From contig CAZFJU010000122.1 in the NCBI GenBank assembly GCA_964518995.1, positions 1-12,569 of the forward strand: 12,569 bases of DNA. The letters are read 5' to 3'. The notes under the pieces are model-generated. The model was given only the letters and a program-made list of their open reading frames with translations. It was not told the DNA's origin and ran no database searches. The stretch comes from ZC4RG20 sp964518995 (GTDB lineage: Bacteria; Pseudomonadota; Gammaproteobacteria; Steroidobacterales; Rariloculaceae). Below are positions 6,808 through 12,569 of the stretch, piece after piece (position 1 is the first letter of the stretch; every line of letters starts with the position of its first letter). A program made the position numbers and the translations under genes.

Positions 6808-7734
6808 TCACGGGTTGGGTTTCGAGTGCTTCGCAGCTTCGATCGCCTCCGCGGCGTAGTCGGGGTTCAGCGCCCGCCCCCGTCGCCAGTTCATGTAGCT
6901 CTTGGTCACCTCGGCGCCGAAGAACAGAATCAAAGAGGAGTAGTAGACCCAGAGGAGCAGCGCAACGAGCGATCCTGCAGCCCCGTAGATGCTCACGGCA
7001 ATGGCGCGCCCTAGATAGAGCGCCAGCACGAGCTGGCCGACCGTGAACGCGACGCCGGTCAGCAGCGCGCCGGGCCATACGTCACTCCAGCGGATCCGAA
7101 CATCGGGGACGTATTTGAAGAGCAGCGCAAAAATCGTGCTGATGACGAGCAGCGAGACGACCGAGTCGATGATCTGCGCGATCCGGCCCGCCTCCGGCAA
7201 GAAGTAAGTCGTGATCGCGGTCAGTATCGTGCTGACCACCAATGAGACCAGGAGAAGGAACGCAAGGCTCAGCACCATGCCGAACGCCACGAGCCGGGTG
7301 CGCACGATTTGCCAGACGTTCCAACCTTCCTCGGTCTTGACCTTCCAGACCGTGTTCATCGCATCCTGCAGCTCGGCAAAGACATAGCTTGCCGTGAAGA
7401 TCAGAATGACGACGCTGAACGCGGTCGCCAGATAACCGCGCTCGTCGCGGCCGGCTTCCGCGATGACCACCCGCAGCACCTCCATGCCCCGCGGGCCCAC
7501 CATCTGCAACAGGTACGCGTCGAGCTGGCCGGCGGCCGCTTCCGGACCGAGCAGCATTCCGAGGATCTGCAGCGTGATCACCAGCAGCGGACCGAGCGAC
7601 AGCATCGTAAAGAACGACAGCGATGCAGCCAGACGGATCGCCCGGTCGTTGAACCAGCCGACGATCGCCCCGAGCAGCACGCGGGTCACTGCGCCGGCCA
7701 CCCCGCTCTTCGGCAACTTGATTCTCCTACGCAT
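6808..7734 (-). CDS. BrkB/YihY family inner-membrane protein
   Basis: The protein is 308 aa, the usual family length. About six membrane segments are visible near 38-62, 103-122, 148-174, 186-208, 220-242 and 250-274. Family marks are AASLSFFTMLSLGPLL (36-51), the AMNTVWKVK stretch (125-133) and the last-helix motif YGAAGSLVALLLWVYYSS (250-267) followed by FFGAE (271-275). The family was once annotated as ribonuclease BN, which was a mistake. Its members are integral membrane proteins of uncertain transport or envelope role, linked in Bordetella to serum resistance (BrkB). The ATG at 7734 has only a weak Shine-Dalgarno. A TTG at 7716 (residue 7) has AGGAG 7 nt upstream and may be the real start. 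It precedes the DUF6152 fusion gene by 99 nt on the same strand; shared transcription is possible but not evident. Confidence 0.93.
   Translation of the reverse strand: MRRRIKLPKSGVAGAVTRVLLGAIVGWFNDRAIRLAASLSFFTMLSLGPLLVITLQILGMLLGPEAAAGQLDAYLLQMVGPRGMEVLRVVIAEAGRDERGYLATAFSVVILIFTASYVFAELQDAMNTVWKVKTEEGWNVWQIVRTRLVAFGMVLSLAFLLLVSLVVSTILTAITTYFLPEAGRIAQIIDSVVSLLVISTIFALLFKYVPDVRIRWSDVWPGALLTGVAFTVGQLVLALYLGRAIAVSIYGAAGSLVALLLWVYYSSLILFFGAEVTKSYMNWRRGRALNPDYAAEAIEAAKHSKPNP
7724..7728 (-). promoter_or_regulatory. Ribosome binding site favouring a TTG start for BrkB/YihY
   Basis: AGGAG on the minus strand, inside the longest reading frame, is 7 nt before an in-frame TTG at 7716. The ATG at 7734 lacks a comparable site. 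Using the TTG removes six basic residues (MRRRIK) and leaves all membrane segments intact. Confidence 0.45.
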
Positions 7735-8056
7735 TGGCGCTCAAAGAAGGCGTGCAAGCGGAACGATAGTTACGCACACCGAAGTCGAGCCCACATCGCC
7801 ACGGCGGCCGAGAAGAGGACTCGGGGCTTTACAGGCATCGTCATTCGACCTCCAGCGCGGCGTTGATCCACTTCCATGATCAAGCTCCGTTTCCATGTGA
7901 CCATCGGCAAGCGGTCCGTTTCGATCCGGAGAATGCCCTATGCGTAGGCGAAAACCTCCCGCACACGAGCCTTGTTGCAGTCCATGTCATGGGTGTGTCG
8001 CCCAACCCGATGGCGGGTCGTCTAGAATCATCTGATCGGTTCACGGAAGTTAGATC
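7735..8056. other. Divergent intergenic region without a recognisable gene
   Basis: These 322 nt separate the divergent BrkB/YihY and flavin-protein genes. Short open frames here lack homology-like features or ribosome binding sites. The one visible signal is TAGAAT at 8023-8028 on the plus strand, 28 nt before the flavin-protein ATG, a candidate -10 without a good -35. No strong hairpin, tRNA or repeat is seen. Confidence 0.6.
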
Positions 8057-8515
8057 ATGAGTGAAGCACCCACTGTCCTCACCGAGCTGAAATTGACACC
8101 GGAGATGCAGGAGGCCGTGAACTCGGCGTTCGGCATGCGACGGCCCATGGTGATCGCCTATGTCGATCGGGACGGCAAACCGCGCCAGTCCTATCGCGGC
8201 AGCACGCAGGCGTACAGCGAGACGCAGCTCGCGATCTGGGTACGTAACCCGGAGAGCGGGATCCTCGCCGCGACCGCGCAGAACCCTTCCGTCTCGCTGG
8301 TGTTCGGTTACTTCGAGCCCGACGACCGCGGCTTCATGATTTTCGGCGGCCGCGCACGGATCGACGATGACGAAGCGGTTCGCGACAAGGTCTACGCGAG
8401 CGCACATGATTTCGAGCGCAGCCAAGATCCGGAGCGGCGCGGCAAGGCGCTCTTGATAGATCTCGAAAGCGTCGACGGCTTCTTCGGCGGCGCCGCGCTG
8501 AAAATGCGCGGCTGA
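8057..8515 (+). CDS. Pyridoxamine 5'-phosphate oxidase-like flavin-binding protein
   Basis: The protein is 152 aa, with no signal peptide. It fits the split-barrel FMN-binding fold of the pyridoxamine-phosphate-oxidase-like family: MVIAYVDRDGKPRQSYRGST (31-50) is the first beta hairpin, then LAIWVRNPES (58-67), NPSVSLVFG (76-84), FGGRARIDDDE (96-106) and KALLIDLESVDGF (130-142). Members bind FMN, F420 or haem and carry out varied redox chemistry. The sequence does not identify the substrate, and true PNPO activity in vitamin B6 synthesis is unlikely given its short length. The start is supported by GGAAG 7 nt before ATG 8057. It stands 201 nt upstream of the TonB-dependent receptor on the same strand; no terminator is obvious in the gap, so read-through is possible. 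Confidence 0.87.
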   Translation: MSEAPTVLTELKLTPEMQEAVNSAFGMRRPMVIAYVDRDGKPRQSYRGSTQAYSETQLAIWVRNPESGILAATAQNPSVSLVFGYFEPDDRGFMIFGGRARIDDDEAVRDKVYASAHDFERSQDPERRGKALLIDLESVDGFFGGAALKMRG

Positions 8516-8626
8516 GGAGGCTCGCAAGCGCGGGTAGCGGCGCCCGCTCGCCATCTGAGGGTGCCGCCGAGAAACACGCACGCCCATCTTCATCCCATCT
8601 CGCGCCTGACATCGTCTCGAGCACGC

Positions 8627-8654
8627 TTGCCTTCGGCATTGTTTTCGAGATACA
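8627..8654 (+). promoter_or_regulatory. Candidate promoter for the TonB-dependent receptor
   Basis: TTGCCT (8627-8632) and GATACA (8649-8654) are separated by 16 nt, about 62 nt before the receptor ATG. Matches to consensus are modest (4 and 3 of 6). It is the best pair seen in this 201-nt gap, but remains weak. Confidence 0.22.
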
Positions 8655-8716
8655 CCTGTTCTCGCTACGACGCGGCGCGTCGCAGCCCGACGTTACAGGG
8701 GGATCAGGAGGGGGAC

Positions 8717-11185
8717 ATGAAGAACCAAGCCCGCCGCAGGGCGCATTGGCTGATCGCGCCATGCCTTGCCGTCCCGGTCACGGCGATGGCACAGCTCGAG
8801 GAAGTCATCGTCACGGCGCAGCGCCGCGAGACGGATTTGCAGTTGACGCCGGTTTCCGTGCAGGCCTTCTCGGCCGAAGATCTCGAGAACATCGGCATCG
8901 AAGCCGGACGCGACCTCGGCATCATGGTGCCCAACCTCGTTGCCAACCCTTCCGGCGGCGGTGTCGGCGCGCCGAATTTCTACATACGCGGCCTGCCCGG
9001 CGTCGGCATCTATATCGACGGCATCTGGCAATCCTCATGGGGCTTCCTCGAGGCCAACATGGCCGAAGTCGAGCGTGTCGAGGTGCTGCGCGGGCCGCAA
9101 GGCACGCTGTTCGGACGCAACACGAACGGCGGCGCGATCAACATCACCACCCGCCGGCCGGCGGATGCATTTGGCGCTCGGCTGAGCTTCGAGCTCGGCG
9201 AGTTCAATCGCCGCTATGCGGCGGCCGCGGTGGATGTTCCGCTTTCAGACACGCTGAAAACGAAGTGGATGGTCTCGAGCCGGCAGCACGACGGCTTCGT
9301 CGAGAGCCTCACCGTCCCCCGCGCGCTCGGTAACCAGGACGACCAGATCTTCCGTGCCGACGTCCTGTGGGAGCCGATCGACCGCTTCCGCCTTCGTTTC
9401 ACGGCGAACGACGAGGACAAGCGCGGCACCGAGCCCCGAATCATTCGTATCACTAACGAAAGCAACGCACAGTACGTCCGCTACAATGTGCTCGCCGGCA
9501 ATCCGGATTTCCTCGCTCGTGCCCGGGCCGTCGACCCTGCCTTTCCGGAGTCGCCGTTCAAGTCGTTCTTCCCCTCCGAGCGGTTTACGCCGGAGACCCA
9601 TATGCCTGGCTTTCCGGGCGGCGAGGTCGGCAAATGGCAAACGAAATCCGACTCGCCGGCGAACGGCGTGCGGCGGGATCTGCGCTATTACACCGTGACG
9701 ATGGAATGGGACATCTCCGCCAGCCTGTCTCTCCGCTCGATTCTGTCCGACTGGACGCTGAATCGTCAGCAGGACGTCGACTTCGACGGCTCGGAGTTCA
9801 CCTTCACGACGGATACGAACCGCTCCATCGACGAAAACAACACGCTCGAGATTCATCTCACCGGCAACCACCTCGACGGCCGCCTGAGCTGGCTCCTCGG
9901 GTACTACTCGCTCGAGGAGAACACGAGAAGCCGAACCTACCGCTGGACGATGCAAGACTTGCCCCGCGCCGGCACGACCGGGGCCGACGCGAACACGCTG
10001 CATCCGGATGCGCAAGCCTATCTTCAGGCGTGGCGCGCGACGGTCGGCCTGCCGCCGACGCCGCCCGGCATCTTCGGCGGCATCGACCAGCTCAACTTCA
10101 TCGAAGGCGAGCAGCAGGCAATATTCAGCGAGGTGACGTTCGGGCTTACGGAGCGCCTCGGCCTAACCGTCGGCGCGCGCGTCACGGACGATGAAGGCCG
10201 CACGTTCGCGATGACGCCGACCGATGGCTTCCGACCGGCCATTCCCGGCGCCGAGCCGCGCGGCAACATCTACGCCGGCACGCTCTCGCAGATCCGCGAG
10301 CGCCCAGACTTCGGCAACAACACCACCAACAAAGTCGCGCTGCAGTACCAGCTGAGCAACGACATGATGATCTACGGCAGCTACAGCGAAGGCTTCACGG
10401 AAACCGACGTCAACTTCATCAACATCCCGACGCTCGTTTCACCGGGTAACTGCCCTGCGTTACCGACGCCGATCCCGTTGAAGCGCGAGGAGATCACTAA
10501 TCGTGAGCTCGGCCTCAGGTCCGAATGGGCTAGCGGTACGCTGCGGGTAAACGCGACCTATTTCGATGCCAGCTGGGAGGGCATGCGCGTCGTCGCGCTG
10601 CCGATCGATCCCTGCACCGGCGCGCCGGCGCCGAATCCGTACCCGACGAGCGAGGGCCTCGGCGATGCCGACGGCTGGGAGCTCGAGCTCGTGTACGCTC
10701 CCGCGAGCTTCGATCGATGGCGGTTCAATGCCGGCCTCGGCATCATCGATACGGCCTATCGGGAGTCCGGCTTCTTCGATCCCGCCAGCGGCAGCGGCAC
10801 GTCGCCAAGCGGCCCGTTCGCCTACGCACCGGATAACAGCGCGTCGATCGGGGTGCAGTACGACATGCCGCTCGCGAGCGGCGGGCATGTGATGGTCGTC
10901 GGGCACTATGGCTGGATGGATAAGTACGTTCGCGACGCCGCCCACCAACGCATTCTGATCGACGAGGGCGGGAGCTATATCTTCGAGCCCGCCTATGGCG
11001 TGCTGAACGCGCGCGTCGTGTACGAGCCCGCCGAGCGCAACTGGACGCTTGCCGTCTGGGCAACGAATGTCACAGACGAGCAGTACGTGAATGGCGGATT
11101 CGATGCGCGGCAGGTCTGGGGCTACGACTTTGCAGTGATCGGACCGCCTCGGGAGGTGGGTGCAAGCCTCAGCATTCGCTTTTGA
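8717..11185 (+). CDS. TonB-dependent outer-membrane receptor
   Basis: The protein is 822 aa, a normal length for the family. A signal peptide covers about residues 1-25 (TAMA before Gln26). A TonB-box-like EEVIVTAQ (28-35) is followed by the plug domain, with YIRGLPG (89-95), the VERVEVLRGPQGTLFGRN segment (118-135) and GGAINITTRRP (138-148). The 22-strand barrel follows and ends in IRF with a terminal Phe, as outer-membrane proteins usually do. Cys579 and Cys633 flank a probable outer loop and could form a disulfide. The family imports siderophores, cobalamin, sugars or other large substrates using energy from TonB-ExbB-ExbD; the cargo here cannot be told. ATG 8717 has AGGAGG 5 nt upstream; a longer frame from 8561 would place 52 residues before the signal peptide. 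No partner periplasmic or inner-membrane transporter is adjacent. Confidence 0.96.
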   Translation: MKNQARRRAHWLIAPCLAVPVTAMAQLEEVIVTAQRRETDLQLTPVSVQAFSAEDLENIGIEAGRDLGIMVPNLVANPSGGGVGAPNFYIRGLPGVGIYIDGIWQSSWGFLEANMAEVERVEVLRGPQGTLFGRNTNGGAINITTRRPADAFGARLSFELGEFNRRYAAAAVDVPLSDTLKTKWMVSSRQHDGFVESLTVPRALGNQDDQIFRADVLWEPIDRFRLRFTANDEDKRGTEPRIIRITNESNAQYVRYNVLAGNPDFLARARAVDPAFPESPFKSFFPSERFTPETHMPGFPGGEVGKWQTKSDSPANGVRRDLRYYTVTMEWDISASLSLRSILSDWTLNRQQDVDFDGSEFTFTTDTNRSIDENNTLEIHLTGNHLDGRLSWLLGYYSLEENTRSRTYRWTMQDLPRAGTTGADANTLHPDAQAYLQAWRATVGLPPTPPGIFGGIDQLNFIEGEQQAIFSEVTFGLTERLGLTVGARVTDDEGRTFAMTPTDGFRPAIPGAEPRGNIYAGTLSQIRERPDFGNNTTNKVALQYQLSNDMMIYGSYSEGFTETDVNFINIPTLVSPGNCPALPTPIPLKREEITNRELGLRSEWASGTLRVNATYFDASWEGMRVVALPIDPCTGAPAPNPYPTSEGLGDADGWELELVYAPASFDRWRFNAGLGIIDTAYRESGFFDPASGSGTSPSGPFAYAPDNSASIGVQYDMPLASGGHVMVVGHYGWMDKYVRDAAHQRILIDEGGSYIFEPAYGVLNARVVYEPAERNWTLAVWATNVTDEQYVNGGFDARQVWGYDFAVIGPPREVGASLSIRF

Positions 11186-11203
11186 CCGGTGGGGTGGGTT
11201 GCC

Positions 11204-11225
11204 GGCGTCGCGATATCGCGGCGCT
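11204..11225. repeat. Imperfect palindrome between convergent genes
   Basis: CGCGATATCGCG (11209-11220) is a perfect 12-bp palindrome, extended by mostly matching flanks to 11204-11225. It lies just after the receptor stop in the short gap facing the Uma2 gene. No T run follows on either strand, so it is not a standard terminator; it may still act as a transcript-end hairpin. Confidence 0.35.
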
Positions 11226-11273
11226 CGATGGCACGGGTGGACACGCCGCCTGGAAGCGAGGTCGGCCGGCAGC

Positions 11274-11870
11274 TTATGGAGAAGGCATCACGTCGCGCAC
11301 GTCTACTACCAAACCTGCCAGGACGTGAGACGGAAGCCGATCAGTCGAGACATAAGCAGTTCCCCCAGCAAAGCGACCGGCGGTAGCTCGAAATACAGTG
11401 ACCTCCTCCGTGTGCGGATCGACGAGCCAGTACTCGAGCACGCCGTTACGCTCATAGATCGACTTCTTCTCGCCCCAATCCTGTGAGGCGGTGCGCGCAG
11501 ATAGCACCTCGACAATCAACTCGGGCACCACTCGAAGGAAGCGACCCGGCTCAGGAGCAGGAGCCGCCGCCCAACGCTCATGCGAGACGAAGGCGTGGTC
11601 CGGTTCGACTATATCGCCGGACGGCAGCGCGAAGCCCTGACTGGAATCAAAGAGTCTTCCGAGCTTTCGATCCCGCACAAAGTTGCCCAGCACCCACTGC
11701 ACATTGCTGCCGATCTCGCCGTGCGGGTAGCCGGCGGGCGGGCTCAACACGACTCGGCCGTTGAGCAGCTCGTAGTGACCGGTGTCACCGGCGGCCTCGC
11801 GAGCGGCAGCGAACTCGGCAAACTCCCCCGGCGTCACCCGGCGGGTCGAATCGAAAATCAAATCGTGCAT
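11274..11870 (-). CDS. Uma2 family endonuclease-like protein (PD-(D/E)xK fold)
   Basis: The protein is 198 aa, typical for Uma2 (formerly DUF820). The family is predicted to be a restriction-like nuclease, and its core is intact: YELLNGRVV (33-41, Glu34), EPDHAFVS (89-96, Asp91), PELIVEVLS (116-124, Glu121), then Lys135/Lys136 in EKKSIYE and the GVLEYWLVDP signature (143-152). The triad Asp91, Glu121, Lys135 or Lys136 fits a PD-(D/E)xK active site, although catalysis has rarely been tested in this family and its biological role is unsettled. ATG 11870 follows GAAGGA by 8 nt. It is a single-gene unit converging on the receptor. Uma2 genes are often scattered as many paralogues, notably in cyanobacteria and Planctomycetes, and this lone copy next to a gene fragment may mark a variable stretch. 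Confidence 0.92.
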   Translation of the reverse strand: MHDLIFDSTRRVTPGEFAEFAAAREAAGDTGHYELLNGRVVLSPPAGYPHGEIGSNVQWVLGNFVRDRKLGRLFDSSQGFALPSGDIVEPDHAFVSHERWAAAPAPEPGRFLRVVPELIVEVLSARTASQDWGEKKSIYERNGVLEYWLVDPHTEEVTVFRATAGRFAGGTAYVSTDRLPSHVLAGLVVDVRDVMPSP

Positions 11871-11931
11871 GATCGAGATCCTTCATAAGCCCTCATGAAC
11901 CATACTGACAGCGTGCACGGGCGGGCCGCCA

Positions 11932-11953
11932 CCTCGAAGCCCTTCGAGGGCTT
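11932..11953. repeat. Two overlapping, mutually exclusive palindromes upstream of Uma2
   Basis: CCTCGAA-gccc-TTCGAGG (11932-11949) and AAGCCCT-tcg-AGGGCTT (11937-11953) are both perfect 7-bp stems sharing the same central bases, so only one can form at a time. They lie 62-83 nt upstream of the Uma2 ATG, next to an AT-rich tract (about 11963-11976). A dyad operator or alternating leader hairpins are possible. Confidence 0.45.
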
Positions 11954-12023
11954 GAAGTGAGCATTTATACATATTCTCAAGAAGGCGCCTACACCAGTAT
12001 CTAGTCTTAGAGCGAGAATTCCC

Positions 12024-12029
12024 TACAAT
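12024..12029 (+). promoter_or_regulatory. Candidate -10 element upstream of the GHS-domain fragment
   Basis: TACAAT matches the -10 consensus at 5 of 6 positions and lies 46 nt before the fragment's GTG. No matching -35 is seen 16-18 nt upstream. Confidence 0.22.
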
Positions 12030-12074
12030 CAGTGGCGCACTCGCACTTTTTCATAGACGACCGCCTTCCGCGAG

Positions 12075-12491
12075 GTGACGAACCCGCTGCCAATGCAAAT
12101 CCGCCGTGACGGCGAGCATCTGCTCATCCACTACGAAGAGTGGTCGCTGCTGCGCCCGATCTACATGGATGGCCGGCCGCATCCGACGCACCGCACACCG
12201 AGCCTGCTCGGCCACTCCGTGGGGCGTATCGAGAACGGCGAGCTGATCGTCGAGACGGCGCGCGTCACACCGGACTTGGTCTCTGATGCCTCCCGCGCAG
12301 GCCACAGCGGCGAGCTCACCGCGGTTGAACGGTACACCGTGCTCGACGACCCGCACCGCCTCGAGCTTACGCTTACGCTTACGGATCCGGCGATGTTCAT
12401 CGAGCCGCTGGTCGCAACGAAAACGTGGCTTTATACGCCGGAGGTCGAGCTCGTGCAGGATACATGCGCGCAGCAGCCCGGGAAGCCGTGA
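12075..12491 (+). CDS. C-terminal fragment of a GHS-domain exported protein, probable remnant
   Basis: The frame encodes 138 aa and matches only the last third of the 381-aa fusion protein at 5563-6708. Shared marks are MQIRRDG and YEEW (7-13, 20-23), PIYMDG (28-33), PSLLGHSVGR (42-51), HS..L (77-81), ERY (85-87) and DPAMF (104-108), ending in a Cys-containing tail. No signal peptide, DUF6152 domain or first half of the GHS domain precedes it; an in-frame TAG at 12054-12056 closes the frame upstream. The GTG at 12075 has no Shine-Dalgarno, and the ATG at residue 7 has none either. Two residues otherwise conserved in the window have changed: the Trp of GHSxGxW is Ile52, and the Glu of HSE is Gly79. 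This looks like a decaying truncated paralogue, though a divergent expressed short form cannot be excluded. It ends 7 nt before a convergent partial gene. Confidence 0.6.
   Translation: MTNPLPMQIRRDGEHLLIHYEEWSLLRPIYMDGRPHPTHRTPSLLGHSVGRIENGELIVETARVTPDLVSDASRAGHSGELTAVERYTVLDDPHRLELTLTLTDPAMFIEPLVATKTWLYTPEVELVQDTCAQQPGKP
12365..12382 (+). repeat. Three tandem GCTTAC hexamers inside the GHS fragment
   Basis: GCTTAC repeats three times without interruption and encodes alternating Leu-Thr (residues 97-103) before the DPAMF motif. The period is a multiple of three, so copy changes would keep the frame. Confidence 0.75.
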
Positions 12492-12498
12492 CGCCATC

Positions 12499-12569
12499 TC
12501 ACCGGCGCACCCCAAGATACGCCTCGAGCAACCAAGGGCTCGCCGCACGCACCGCTCGGCGGGTCTCTG
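12499..12569 (-). CDS. Partial: probable C-terminus of an ABC-transporter ATPase (LivG/LivF-like)
   Basis: The minus strand is open from the window edge to a TGA at 12501-12499, giving 23 residues that end ASPWLLEAYLGVRR. The ending '(V/I)xxAYLG' after a 'xVRA(D/N/S)P' stretch is how branched-chain amino-acid type ABC ATPases (LivG and LivF) usually finish. Only the tail lies in the window, so Walker motifs cannot be checked. The stop lies 7 nt from the end of the convergent GHS fragment, as expected for a real gene end. The other two minus-strand frames give no family-like ending. Confidence 0.4.
   Translation of the reverse strand, partial: ETRRAVRAASPWLLEAYLGVRR

Noticed and set aside
8561..8716. 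N-terminal extension of the TonB-dependent receptor
   Set aside because: It would precede the signal peptide by 52 residues; ATG 8717 has AGGAGG at the right distance.
11186..12074. Insertion sequence or integrase remnant around Uma2 and the fragment
   Set aside because: No transposase-like frame, terminal inverted repeats or target-site duplication could be found.
12051..12548. A 165-codon minus-strand frame opposite the GHS fragment
   Set aside because: It is Arg-rich mirror-frame composition; the plus strand shows clear homology to another protein in the window.

Overview
The window is GC-rich and densely coded. Predicted exported proteins dominate, together with a large TonB-dependent outer-membrane receptor, so the host is a Gram-negative bacterium. 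DUF6152 proteins, serine hydrolases of the beta-lactamase fold, a BrkB/YihY membrane protein and start sites with clear Shine-Dalgarno sequences fit an environmental gammaproteobacterium (the Steroidobacterales or Woeseiales type is my guess). No rRNA or other taxon marker is present to prove this. I found no tRNA, rRNA, CRISPR array, transposase or integrase.

Layout. (1) At 66-1962, on the minus strand, a small exported protein with a TTG start is followed by an exported serine hydrolase; they look like one operon. (2) A divergent intergenic region at 1963-2148 leads to a plus-strand operon: a 130-aa exported DUF6152 protein, then a 594-aa exported protein, ended by a strong intrinsic terminator at 4379-4414. 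(3) At 4476-7734 a minus-strand block reads, in transcription order: BrkB/YihY membrane protein, a 381-aa exported protein with an N-terminal DUF6152 domain fused to a C-terminal 'GHS' domain, then a STAND/NB-ARC-type NTPase that overlaps the fused gene by 20 bases. (4) At 8057-11185, on the plus strand, are a pyridoxamine-phosphate-oxidase-like flavin protein and an 822-aa TonB-dependent receptor. (5) At 11274-11870, on the minus strand, is a stand-alone Uma2-family nuclease. (6) At 12075-12491 is a third, truncated copy of the GHS domain. (7) At the right edge is what looks like the last 23 codons of a minus-strand ABC-transporter ATPase.

The main theme is a recurring pair of exported domains. 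DUF6152 has the mature N-terminus His-His and an NPH motif. The C-terminal domain is marked by GHS(V/I)G, a downstream HSE and an ER(F/Y) motif. The pair is encoded as two adjacent genes in one operon (2149-4360) and as one fused protein (5563-6708); a remnant of the C-terminal domain lies at 12075-12491. This split-versus-fused pattern suggests that the two domains work together in the periplasm or at the cell surface. Their biochemical role is not visible from sequence. Small promoter and hairpin calls are candidates judged by eye.
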